Position numbers and translations under genes: made by a program. The notes under the pieces were generated by a model. The model was not told where the DNA came from. It worked only from the letters and a program-made list of their open reading frames with translations, and did not search any database. Below, piece by piece: positions 47,967 to 59,474 of a DNA stretch of 64,000 bases. The DNA is from Bromus sterilis (Eukaryota > Streptophyta > Magnoliopsida > Poales > Poaceae): the NCBI GenBank assembly GCA_950022295.1, contig OX465598.1, forward strand, positions 172,688,001-172,752,000, given 5' to 3'. Numbering within the stretch: the stretch's first letter is position 1; each line of letters begins with the position of its first letter.

Positions 47967-49256
47967 CACTACAGGAAACAAGAGTTTTGCCGTCAGCCAA
48001 AGCTGACGGCAAACTCATGAAAAGCCGACGGCAAAGGCTTTCCCGTCAGCTCTGTGACGGCAAACGTTTTGTCAGCTCCTCATTCAGCAGTGAGATGCTA
48101 TGCCACCAGCTTATAATCGACCGATGGCAAAGACTTTGCCGTCAGCCTTTTTGCCCTGGTATTTATTCCTCTGTTTTCTAACAACAAAAGCATTTATTCC
48201 TCTGTTTTCTAACAAAAAAAATCATATGCCTTTTCTCTCCTCTTTTATTTCCTCCTCTCATCTATCCTGTTTTTACACTAACTACACCAATGAATCCTAA
48301 ACCCTAAATAACAAATTCTAATAACAAAATGAAAACAAACAATAAATGCTAAACCCTAACTCACAGATTCTAATTAACAAAATGATAACAAACAATAAAT
48401 CCTAAACACTAACAAAAAATTAAGAAAATTTACAGAAGGAGGACTAGCTCACCTCAGCGGGATCGAGCAGATCGTTGACGGTGACGGCCGAGGACGGAGG
48501 AGCTCGCCGGTGGATGGAAATAGCCCGGGGACAGAGAGAGGAGCTCACTAGAGTTCAGGGAGGACCTGCATAGAGAGAAAGTTAGAGAGAGAGAGAGAGG
48601 AGAAGAGATAAGGGGGCGTGTGGGGCCGGGGCGTACCGGCGAAGGCGTTGGGAGCTCGGAGACGGCGCCCCAGACGTAGAGCAGGGGTGGAGGAGCTCTC
48701 TCTCGCAGGACCGGCGGCGGAGGCGTTGACCTGTAGAGGAAGAGAATGGGTGAGAGGAGAGATGTGGGGGTGGCGGTGGCGGCTACGGATGGAGTTTGGT
48801 GGAGGTAGCGGCGGCTCACCAACTAGTGCAGGGGCACCGGCGGTGGCGGCTCACCGGCGGAATGCTGGGGTGGCGGCGTGGCACAGCAAGGGAGCAGGCG
48901 GCGGCTATATGTGGGAGAGGGGGGGTTATGGGGGTTAGGGCTGGCCCGACGGGGGATAACGGCGCTAGGTGCCTGGCTGACGGCAAAGCAGCGGGCAGTT
49001 AAGCTATCTCCGCCTGGTGGGGCCCCGGTTTGTTCTTTGCCGTCATCCTGTCGTTGCCTTCAGCTTTAGTTGCCTCTGCCATCAGCCAGCTGACGGCGCG
49101 AAATGGGCTGACGGCATAGCTCCATTTTTCCTACAGCCAAGGCTTTGCCGTTATCTTTGAACCTGGCTGAGGTCATAGTATTCTTGGCCATCATCCCCGA
49201 CAAAAAGCTGAAGGCAAAGCCATAAGCTAACGGCAAAACTCCTATTTCCAGTAGTG
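47967..49256. mobile_element. Non-autonomous CACTA element in element F
   Basis: 1290 bp with terminal inverted repeats. The left end is CACTACAGGAAACAAGAGTT; the complement of the right end is CACTACTGGAAATAGGAGTT. It has a 3-bp target duplication ATT (47964-47966 and 49257-49259). Subterminal GACGGCAAA / TTTGCCGTC motifs recur in both orientations at 47985-48150 and 48970-49240, as transposase-binding sites do in this superfamily. No transposase frame. The GC-rich middle (48440-48990) gives overlapping frames on both strands that I do not accept as genes. Confidence 0.95.
48291..48415. repeat. AT-rich duplication with telomere-like boxes in the CACTA element
   Basis: Two related blocks of about 55-60 bp, each with a CTAAACCCTAA-type telo-box (48296-48308 and 48350-48359) and ACAAACAATAAAT. 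A third weaker box reads CCTAAACAC at about 48402. Confidence 0.65.
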
Positions 49257-49512
49257 ATTCTCTAAACCCATCTCCCATTTCTTGCACGCAAACACCATTT
49301 CGAGACATTCGAGTGACGGACAACGAAATCTCTTGCACCTTTATGTTCATACTTTGATAGTTTAAATACTAGATATAGACTCTTTCTTGTTATTATCTTG
49401 AGTTGGATTGCACATCTTACTTGCTTTATCTTGAAGTTCTTATATGTGTGTTAGCATGTCACCATACAAATTATCTGTGTTATCTTTTACCTACTCGAGG
49501 ACAAGCAGTAAT

Positions 49513-49527
49513 TAAGCTTGGGGATGT
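49513..49527 (+). other. Polypurine tract of element F
   Basis: TAAGCTTGGGGATGT directly before the 3' LTR at 49528. Same motif as the two internal copies near 46000. Confidence 0.8.
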
Positions 49528-51144
49528 TGATACGTCCCAAACGTATCTATAATTTCTGCTTGTTCCATGCTCTTTTATGTGACATTGCTACATGGTTTGC
49601 TACACTTTTATATCATTTTACACATATTTGGACTAACCTACTAACTCAGTTCACCCAGTTCCAGTTTCTGTCTGCTGATGTCTGTAAGTTGCAGGTTTTT
49701 CCCCAATTTACAGAGCTCCAAAAATTCCATAAAAATCAGATAAAAATTAACAGAACGGAAGCTTCCGGAGCTGCGAAGGAGGGCCAGAGGGGCCCCACCA
49801 GGCAGCCAGGTGCCCTGGTGGCGAGGCCACCCCCTGGCCCTGCCAGGTGGCCGCCTGGGCGCCCTAGCCCACCTCTGGCTTCCCCCTTCGACCTATATTA
49901 CCTCCTCGTCCCGAAAACCCTCGAGGAGAACCCCGCATCACGAATTTCCTCTCTGTTCCGCCGCCGCCGCCCTTCCAAGATTGGGAGCACCAGAATACCT
50001 CTTCTCGGCACCCTGCCGGAGGGAGGATTGACTTCCGGGAGCTTCTCCACCATCGTGGACGCTTCCCGGATGTGCCGTGAGTAGTCCACCTTGGACCATG
50101 GGTCCATGCCCAGTATCTATATGATGTCTTCTCTCCAATCTTGTTGTTCAATTGTTAGTCCTTGTGAGCTGCCCTACATGATCAAGTGTAATTTTCCTGC
50201 TGTTGCTATGCTGTGTTTGCTGGGATCCTATAGATTATGAGATTATGATCAGATCGTGATGAGTTATATATTTGGTTTACCTTTTATATTTTGTTCTTTA
50301 GTAATTCTTGCATGTTCTCCGTTAATTTTTATTGCTTTCGCCAAGTAGTAGATATTACTCCAAAAGGGAGCATTTATGCATGATTGTGGGTTCATGCCCC
50401 CCCGATGTCTAGCTTGAGTGACAGAAACATGAGACTAGGGGATGTGCTGTTTCCACAAGGGAGAAAACAACGGTGCTTGTAATCGCGATTGCAAGGATTG
50501 TTTACCTTCCGCAAAGTTTGTTAATGCAATTGTCTGTTACTTTGAGTTTACACTTTGGGTGGGGCTCGCAACTTAATACCAGCGAAATGTTCTGGATAGA
50601 TATCTCAAGGTGGATGATTAGTGAGTAGATGCAGATGGATTTCGGTCTAGTTGTCTTGGTGTACGGTCCATACTTTTGAGCCTCTAGCTTTCCAGTAGCA
50701 TAATTAGCATTGCGGCGCGTTTATAATTCTGTCAATTGCCCAGCTGTAATTTGTTCACCCAGCTTAGCAATTTTTTCATCTTTTGGGAGAGAGACATCAC
50801 TAGTGAACATCATGGGACCCCTGTCCATATTTCCACCACTGTTACACCTCCACTTTATTTTTTCTTTTACTTTCCGTTGCAATTGTCACTACTATCTACC
50901 CTTGTATTTAATTCTTTGTAAACAACAAGGCCGGAGAGATTGACAACCTCTCTGTACTCGTTTCGAGAAAAGCTATCTGTTGTGTGTGCAGGTCCACGTC
51001 AACTTATTATCTGGCACCGTTGACACCTACTTGCAGGGTTCAGAGTCCTTCTGTTTCGATAAACCATACAACCCTCGTGTAAGGGAAATTTTCTGCTACG
51101 CTACATCTCAACCTTCCACTTGGGGTAAGCAATGAGGGGCAACA
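49528..51144 (+). repeat. 3' LTR of element F
   Basis: 1617 bp, TGATACGTCCCAAACGTATC...GGGGCAACA. Collinear with the 5' LTR, with scattered substitutions and small indels. The end differs (GGCAACA against GGCAAGAAGCCATCA), so a small deletion near the terminus is likely. Confidence 0.88.
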
Positions 51145-51204
51145 CCGCCGCCCAACAAGAGCCATCGCAACGATGATGGTGCGGGCCCTTCCAAGATCAA
51201 GTAG
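51145..51204 (+). pseudogene. 3' end of the host gene broken by element F
   Basis: Starting in the target duplication CCGCC, the frame reads PPPNKSHRNDDGAGPSKIK and a TAG stop at 51202-51204. It joins in frame with AAG-CCG at 37612-37617 when element F and one target copy are removed. The charge pattern fits the acidic/basic low-complexity protein upstream. The following DNA is plausible 3' UTR. Confidence 0.6.
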
Positions 51205-52387
51205 TATTGATAATCGATCATCGATCATTGGCGCTACGGCGATCAGGCGGTTACCTAGTGAGGTAGTTAGATTTAGATGTTCAGATACTTTCATGCATAT
51301 GCAGTGGGTAATTAATTTAGATGCAATCTTTTGTTCGTTGCTTGCTCTGCAATGCATGCACCATGTCCGCAATATTTTGATGCAAACTTTGTCAGTATAA
51401 ATATTTCCATGCTCACAAAGGACACATGCATCTTTCTCACTAGTTCTAGGGACATTTATGTAGTGCCTTCTTCTTAGCATATTTTTGGTATTGAGCCTAT
51501 AATTGAGTAATAACCAGGCGGATACTTTGAGCTTCATGGTACACTTGGACTTCGAGATGTTCTTCATAGTGTTGTGCGTGGGAAGATCAACGAAGGAGCA
51601 TCTACAAATTTTTGTTGAGATGTATTTCGATCCCTAATCGTATTGTCACACATCATGAACCTCTGGGTCAATATGAAAACCAGCAACCTTCATCCTGTAG
51701 ATTACAAGTTACATGCATCGCTTGAGCAGACAGAGGTGTGTTGAAAATTTGCTCTGCTTCATCCGCTAGCAGCACATAACGAACTGAAGCATCCTCATTC
51801 AGTTTTCTTGCATTGCAAATGCAGTGGAGTATGTTACCTCTTCAGTTTTCTGGGATGGTAACATAGGTGTATGTTATATATTCTTCGTCAGATCCTTTCT
51901 TGCATATGCAGTCGAGTATGTTATTTCTTCAGTTTTCTGGGATGGTAACAAGGATTAAAATCGTCCACACTTTCGAAAATCAATCTGTCAGAGATACGAA
52001 TTACTATGCTCACAGGTCTTTCAGTTTAGTTTTTTTGCAGAGAAGAAAATTCTCAATACAGAAACATTTGTTTTGTCCAATATATATAAAACGGGTGGAA
52101 TTTGCAAAAATGTGTGCCTACATAGAAGACATTTTTGATAACTAACATGTTTGTGTTGCACCACATCATTACGCACAATTTGGTATTTCTGAACGTCTTC
52201 AAGAGAAGCTAGCCAGCGTTCAGAAAACAAAGAAAATAAAAAGAAGAAGCCATGCATCAGCAACTCTTAGATTTTCAGAAACGTTTCTGATATGTTTTAC
52301 ATCGTACACTATGTTTTAATTCAGAACGTTTCCTTTACTAAGGTAGGGATTCATTTTTTAGAACCGTAGGTGTTCTCAGGAGCAATC
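51205..52387. other. Downstream region of the broken gene, non-coding
   Basis: No family recognised. It contains a direct repeat (51807-51863 and 51899-51950, offset 92) built around GAGTATGTTA and TTCAGTTTTCTGGGATGGTA. The last five bases, CAATC (52383-52387), are the target copy for S3. Confidence 0.5.
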
Positions 52388-55300
52388 TGTAAGGCCCGAT
52401 ATGCGGTACTGTTCCTTATCTAGATGTTTCCATCCAGATCTGGGGACGAAGCACATATCGGTCCCACCGCGACATATGACAATGCCATATGCCCAGGATT
52501 TCCAACATGATATCACAACATTACAGCTACATGGATACAATATCTCATACAATCGGCATACAACTGCCTTAATACATTTCATCAGCGGAAGATACATGTC
52601 TGAGTACAGACTACATTCAAATTCCTAGTGGAAAAGGTAAAGCACACCATCCCCGTAACCACACGAGCCTAGGCTCTCCGCCGGGATCCGCCTAACTAGT
52701 CGTCGCCGAGTCTCCACTAAGGCGTCCAGAAGAAGAGTCGAGGTAGTAATTAACTGCAGCGGCCGATCAGGAAAAACATAAAAGGGAAAAGAAAAGAAAG
52801 GGGTGAGAATATATCAAAAGTCTTGTAACTAACTTCTCACGGGTAAGATGGGGGTAGTGGTGAGGTTGTAGTCGCAGTAGCAATATATGAGTGGCTAACG
52901 GTATAATTTAGATGAAGAAGAGAACCAAGCATTCGATGAGGAATCGCCTCCAATAAGTCTTGCTATCAACTACTTACGCACGCATAACACCTATCCTAAC
53001 CTTGTCCTCCTCTTTGCATCCCGAAGAAGAAGAAGTAGTCAAGGCACACACATGTTGATCAAGTTATATTAAGATTATCTCAGTTGTTGGTGTCTATGAA
53101 CAAGGAGTAGGTCTCAAGTCGTCCATAACCGTGGACACGACTTCTCAAAAAGATTTAACCCTACAGGGGTGTACCAACTGCACATTACAAGGCTCCGCAC
53201 GCACGCCCATCTCTCTTAGTTGAGACCCATCATAGGCAACAATTTTATGATTTAGTTCCGAGAGATCCGAAACGACAGGTCCCTCTAGCTAACAACGAAC
53301 AAATCCGGGTGGCCCCCGGGGAGTCGACACCCAATCCAAAAGCCAGCCACGCTCTCGGATCGGACTCTTCCGTCTCAACAGGGTTTGGGTTACCGGGACA
53401 CCTCACATGGGGCCGGGCCCTCGACGGTCAAGGGTGGACCAACAAGGAAACTATGTCTCCGCTGGCCCAGGTTGTTTTAAAAGGATATCTGCTAGGAGCG
53501 ACCCGACAGACATATATGCATGATTTGCAAATGGTTAATCAGCTTGGGCCACCACTAGAAATGTTTGAAGCTAGGTAGGTAAGAAAAGGGGACCCCATAT
53601 TATCCCACACGCGGTTAGGCATGCTCAGTCTTAAAACCAATACCCGGAACTCGGGTCCTAGGTGACTAGAATGGAACAAAGCGTCGGGGCGGGATAGCCT
53701 AGACCTTCCATCCTTCGTCGAATATAGTCAACATTATAATAATCATATCATCCATAATAAATATAATAATGTGATAGCCCAATCCAAGGAGTAACAGGAG
53801 GTAACAGGTGATAACATCCTAGCATGCATACTAAGCAGTGGCTGAGCAGCGAGCAATAGTACCATAGCCGAACAAGGTTTGCTGGGATGTGGAGGACATG
53901 GCTGTTTGGGTTTATTTGAGAGGCATGAATATAAAGTGGTAGGATCAAGCAATCGTTCTATCCTACAACTAGGCGCGAGTGAGCTGAAAGTTATAAGCAT
54001 GATATATGCTCCCCCTTACATGATGTGAAGACGATCCGAAGGTGAAGTCGATCGCAAGCTCGCAACGTCTCTGAGAGGTACCCACGGAAGCACACAAGAA
54101 GGAAACACTGGAAATAGCAATCGACGAGCAAGCATCTATTACTACGAAGCAATCGACAGAAAAAAACAACAAGAAGTCAACACGAGACAACGCATTACGA
54201 TACGGATCTACCGTCGAGAGCGGTTACTAGCAGGTTAAGTGGAGTGCTCGTCACACACGACGATACCGCACATTTATATTGTTTCAAGTTGTTTAGCTAC
54301 ACAAGGTGATCAAAGGTTGTTAACATGGAATCTCACTCAAGCATGGTATGGCACACAAACATGGCAAGAGGTGAAGCATAAAGTAAACTATCTATGCTAG
54401 TCAATTTAAGTCAGGCACAACCTAAACATGGCATATCACTAAGTGTCGCACAACAATTAAAGGATTTGGTACTGTCCTCCCCTAAACCATATTTTAGGTT
54501 GGTTAAAAACAGCAAAAAATAGCATAAACATAAAGTACATGAAAAACTAATCAAGTTACATATAAAGAACACTCCAAACGGAGTTATGGTTAAAAAGATA
54601 CACAATCTGCCAACATCAGGAAGCACACTTGAGAGCAATGCATAAACAGGATAAGGAATGCATACATGATCACAAATGATATGCATCTAAATTATACATG
54701 GAAGGGAAGGCATGGAAAAAGGAATCATGCAAATAGGCATCATGGTTCACTAGTTATAAGCAACACAAATAGCGATAAACATTCCTGGTTAAGGACTTGG
54801 TGAAAATCAGGAAAACAAGGCAGAAACTGTTATATTCATGTTGTATAAAAAGGAGCAAAACTATATGCAAAAGTGCAGCAACATGACATAGAAATATATG
54901 GGCATGAAATAGAAATGATGGTGATCAGGTACAAACAAGAATCAAGGTCATATGCATCACAGATCAAAAGATATTAAGCATGCAACATGGCATCGGAAAG
55001 TTACAGACATCGGTAAAAACAGAGGTGGCTGTCAACAATCAGCAGGATAGCAACTTTGGAGCTAAACATATCTATGACCAGAAATGTAAACATGAAAATG
55101 CAATACGTATAATGGAAGTAGACATGGCATAGATCAAAATGACATATTGCAATGCTCAATAGGATGCACGGTTAAAAAGATACAAGGCAGCAAAGTTGCA
55201 ACAAAACATAAACAGCAGCACATGTTATCAGGGTCACCACTTTGGAGCAATAAATAATATAGCTACAGCAGGCAAACATGACAAGTGATTGCATAGCATT

Positions 55301-56879
55301 GAAGTAGACATGATGCTTAACAATATGCAAAAAGAATTAATAGCAGAGGCCTCATGGATGTGTCACAATCATCAATCAAACATGCAATAAAATAATGACA
55401 GCAACACTTAACAGGAATTAGCAACAGTTAACAGTCTGGTGCCCACTTCAATAGTGATTAACAACCTCAAGATGGACTCAAATCAAAATGCTCACAAAAT
55501 ATGAACCGAAGTACACACAATTCTAAATAATTTTCCTTTTGGGCGCAACGCGATCCAGGGTACGGTTTACTCGTAAACTTCAACGCAAAACAACATCAGC
55601 AGCAATAATTCCAGGTACTTAGCAGAAAAAAGATAAAAAGGAAAAAAAGATAAAAAAGAGGGCCTCACCCAGATGGGCTCGGCCCATGGAGGCGGCTAGA
55701 GAGGCCAGCTCGGCCTGGCGGCCCACGTGCTGCTGGAGGCCCAGCCGGGCCGGCTGACCTGATCCTGATCGGGATCACGTCCTCGCGGCGGCCGGCGGCC
55801 ATTCCGGTGCGGCGGCGCAACGCTTCCCACCGGTGAGCGACGCAAAGGAGGGCTGGGGTGGCCGCTAATTGGAGGAGGGTGACCTGGGCGGCGCGACCTC
55901 GCCGGATTCCGCACGCGGCGACGGGAGCCCGATGTGGAGGCGGCGGCGAGCGTGCTTCTTCGGGGAGGCCTTGGCCAGCCATGGCACGGTGGCGCGCTCC
56001 CGTGGCCTGGGCGCGGCGCGGCTGCCGGATGCGTCCTGCAGGGAGGGGAGAGGCGAGCTGTGAGGGGAGGAGAGGGAAGTGAAGCGTAAGGGGGAGGAGG
56101 TCCTCACCGGGACGGTGGCTCCGGTGGCTTGCCGGCGATGTCAGGTGGCAGCGGCGCCCAGATGGGCCGAGCGGGCCGCGACAACGAGGAGGGGCCATGC
56201 GGGGCCAGAATTAGGGCTGGAGACTGTGGAGGGCGAAGTGGCCCCATCTGGAGCGTCGGATCTCAGATCCGATGGTTCCAGAGGACCCAGGGGCTAGGGT
56301 TTCAAATTTTGGGGGCTTTGGGGGCAAATTTGGGCAAAGTGGAGGGGGTGGCTGCAATTTTTAGGTTAGGGAAATCCTAGAAAGGGGTGGGAGAGTGGTG
56401 GTCTTTATATAGCCCAGGTGGCTGGCAATTTGCAAAAACATCCCCGGTTTTTCTCTCGTGCGCACGGTGTTTACGTTTCTGACCGCTGGGGGTCCACAGG
56501 ACCTCCGATTCGGGTAAAACTTCAAACTGCGCGATCAGCGCGTCGAGCCGGCGGCATTCACCCCGCGTTGGAACCGTTTCGATAACACTTTCTGGCGCGC
56601 TATAAAAACAACCCGTTTAATTATTAAACGTGGTTTTCGTTCCGTTGGCTTCGGCTGGTCTTGTGCTGGTTTTTGCGATGGTGATCGGGTGAAACCCGGT
56701 GTCCCAAAGGTCGAGTGTCAGGGTGGCAAGGGTCGGTCTCCGTCTGGTACGAGATAAGAGGGGGGAAAATAATCGATGATCGATATATCGGGGATGCAAA
56801 CACTGCAAACAAATCAGACAATCCAACAATTCACACCGAAAATAAAATTTTAATTTTTTGTGAAATCTGGGCTGTTACA
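52388..56879 (-). mobile_element. S3: solo LTR of the element D family
   Basis: 4492 bp. Coding-strand termini TGTAACAGCCCAGATTT...GGGCCTTACA. It is flanked by the perfect 5-bp duplication CAATC (52383-52387 and 56880-56884). No primer site or second LTR. It is collinear in reverse with 30727-34411, but its AT-rich middle (about 54240-55640) is longer by roughly 0.8 kb. It holds the conserved TATATAAAG (56403-56411) and the hairpin GTCTG-agta-CAGAC (52598-52611). The long GC-rich frames at 55665-56300 match the non-coding GC block of LTR D. Confidence 0.93.
56403..56411 (-). promoter_or_regulatory. Probable TATA box of solo LTR S3
   Basis: TATATAAAG on the minus strand, in the same context as at 31195-31203 in LTR D. 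Confidence 0.62.
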
Positions 56880-56884
56880 CAATC

Positions 56885-57840
56885 ACTTATGCCTTTGAGC
56901 TAGGCATTCTACAAAAAAGCAAAATTGATCAACTTCAAAAGAATAGCTTTCCCGTGTAATGGACTCATAAGGTAACTTCATCTTCTTTCGAGGGAAGTGT
57001 TCCATTCCCATTTTGAGGGGGAATTAGAATTGCATGGTCCCTTCTTTCATATCAATGATAGCACCAAAGGTGTTGAGAAAATTACGTCCCAAAATAATTG
57101 GACATGAGTGATCACACTCAATGTCCATGACAAGAAAATTAATGGGAACATAATTATCATAGACAACAATAAGAACATCATCAATCCTCCCTAAAGGTTT
57201 TATACAAAAGAATCAACAAGAAGAACACGAAAAGAACAAGGATCAAAAGGTTTCAATTCAAGCATGTCATACATTCTTTTCAGTAAAATGGAGCCACTAG
57301 CTCTAACATCACATAAAGAAAAGCAAGAAAAATTATTCATTTTGATTTTGACCATAGGATCCAAACCATCTTCTAGTTTTCTAGGAATAGAAACCTCTAA
57401 CTTAAGTTTCTCCTCCCTATCTTTGATAAGAGCATTGGTAATATGCTCGGTGAAAGCAATGTTGAGTGAACTAGTGTGGGGATCTTTGGCCATTCTTTGA
57501 AAAAAGTGATAACTTCAGAACAATTACATTTATCAAAATCAAGTTCACTACCATTAATTAAAGTGGCGGTGATGTCATCTAAGCTCATTCTCTTGGTAGT
57601 CTCTAAATTCATGGGACCTTCTATTCCTAAAGTTGAGGTATTAGCATCACCATCTATAGGTCCATTAGGTGGACTAGGGATGTGTTGGGAACTAAAGGTT
57701 TTGAGATCCTCAAAAACTTGTATAGTAGCAATAGTAGTGTGTGTAGGAAGGCTCTTAATTCTATCTTCATCTTCTTTCTCTCTAGCCCATCTATCCTTAC
57801 GTTCGGCTAGCATTCTAACATCCTGAGAATCCCCAATAAA
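56885..57840 (-). pseudogene. Fragment G: gag C-terminus and protease of an Athila-like element
   Basis: Minus-strand homologue of element F 40540-45400 without the Helitron. One frame (57397-57813) carries AREKEDEDRIKSL and RMSLDDITATLINGSELDFD. An overlapping frame (57200-57493) carries FTEHITNALIKDREEKL and the protease start. In that start the active-site motif reads CDVRASGS instead of D-x-G-A-S, so the protease is inactive. Frameshifts separate the blocks. The fragment ends at about 56888 with the post-protease sequence and has no RT. It shows the empty Helitron site intact. Confidence 0.85.
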
Positions 57841-57992
57841 AGGATATCAATAGAGGATCAAGATTCGCCAAGAAAAATATTTGTATTACATAGACCCACC
57901 GCATCTTGTCACACCCACGAAAGTGACAGAGTGTTTTCACTGATTACAGGACAATAAGGGGAAAGAGAACAAAATGTGTTTTCTTCACCAAC
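57841..57992. other. Unassigned 150-bp spacer
   Basis: Between fragment G and LTR H. A small imperfect hairpin GTCAC-n10-GTGAC near 57919. Nothing else recognised. Confidence 0.35.
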
Positions 57993-59474
57993 TCATACGT
58001 CCCAAACATATCTATAATTTTTGCGTGTTCCATGCTTGTTTAGGAGATAAAGCTATATGTTTTGACGCACTTTCATATCATTTACAACTTATTTGGACTA
58101 ACCTACTAACTCAGTGCCTAGTGCCAGTTTCTGTCTGTTTTTGTCCGTGCATCACAGATAAAGGTGAAATATAAAAGTGCTTGGAAAAATCCAGAAAAAT
58201 TGCTGAAAAATATCTAAGTCAGAAGATCCCCGGGGCCAGAAGGAGGTCCGGAGGGGGCTGTCTGGCGCAGCCCGAGGGGTGGATGCGGCCTCTGTCCGGT
58301 TGGATCAGGGCGGCCACCTCCCAGGCCCCCCTTTGGCCTATATTTATCTCTCTTTTAGAAAACCCAAGAGAGAACTCCGCCATGTGGAAAACCCCATTGT
58401 TCCACCGCTGCAGCGATTCCGAGCTTGCGATCGCTAGAAGAACCTGTCCCACCACCCTGTCGGAGGGAGGATTGACCTCCGTAGGACTCTCCATCACCAT
58501 GCTTGCCTCCGTGATGCGTTGTGAGTAGTTTCCCTTGTACCAAGGTTCCATGAACAGTAGGTAGATGATGTCTTTTGTCCAATCTTGTGCTTCAATGCTT
58601 AGCCCTTGTGAGATGCTTGTCATGATAAAGGAACCTTTGTACTAATTCCTGCTTTGCTATGTTGTGTTTCCTGGGATCCAATGGATTATGAGAGCAGGTT
58701 CATATTGTGATGATTAATATATTTGGTTTACCTTTTTATTTTAGTTCTTGAGTAGTCTTGCATGTTCTCCGTTGTGTTTTATTGCTTTATCCAAGTACTA
58801 GATTGCAACTCCAAGAGGGAGCGTTATGCTCGATTATGAGTTCATGCCTCCCGATGTTCAGCTTCAGTGACAGAAACATGGGACTAGGGCATGTGCTGTT
58901 GCCATTAGGTGTAAAACAATGATGCTTATGACTGCGTGTCCTAAGGATTGCTTACATCATGCATAGAGTGTTAATGAAGTTGTATGTTGCTTTGTACTTA
59001 CAATTTGGTTGGGGTTCACAACTTAATACCAGCAAGATGTTCTGGATAGATGTCTCAAGATGGATGATTAGTAAGTAGATATTGATGAATAAACGGTCTA
59101 CTCGTCTTGGCGTAATTCCCATACGACTGAGTGTCTTTGCTTTAAAGTAGCATAATTAGCATTGTGGTGCATTCATAATTCTTTCAGCTGCCTAGCTGTA
59201 ATTTGTTCACCCAACATAGTTGTGTACTGTCTTTTGGGAGAGATACATCACTAGTGAAAGTCATGGCACCCCGGTCCATATTTCCACCATAGTTTACAAC
59301 CTCGCTTTTACTGCTTTATTTCCTTTCAGTTAAACCACTACTATTTTCCTGTTGTCTTTAATACTTCGTAAACAACAAGGCCAGAGAGATTGACAACCTC
59401 TATGAACTCGTTCGGAGCAAAGTTATTTGCGTTCTTATGTGTAGGTCCATGTCATACATTAGTGCCAACAAGGG
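57993..59474 (+). repeat. LTR H: Athila-like LTR lacking its last part
   Basis: Starts TCATACGTCCCAAACATATC (terminal TG changed to TC) and aligns with the F LTRs up to the region of GTAGGTCCATGTCA (about 59440-59454), then fades. It lacks the last 100 bases or so of a full LTR. It ends against the inverted LTR end I. Confidence 0.8.

Larger units (their letters stand above)
37620..51144 (+). mobile_element. Element F: non-autonomous Athila-like LTR retrotransposon inserted in a gene
   Basis: Plus strand: 5' LTR 37620-39242, primer site 39253-39270, gag 39394-40767, protease 44736-45300, long non-coding region, polypurine tract 49513-49527, 3' LTR 49528-51144. Flanks CCGTC (37615-37619) and CCGCC (51145-51149) form a target duplication with one mismatch. 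There is no RT, RNase H or integrase anywhere in the internal region, which would make the family dependent on another element. It is enlarged by a Helitron (40768-44735) and a CACTA element (47967-49256). Athila-like assignment rests on the gag sequence and the tRNA-Asp-type primer site. Confidence 0.92.

Noticed and set aside
48454..49069. Open frames in the CACTA core
   Set aside because: GC-rich, open on both strands, no transposase or host domain.
57988..59468. CCAAC on both sides of LTR H as a target duplication
   Set aside because: The right copy follows ATTAGTG, not an LTR CA end, and the last part of the LTR is missing; likely coincidence.
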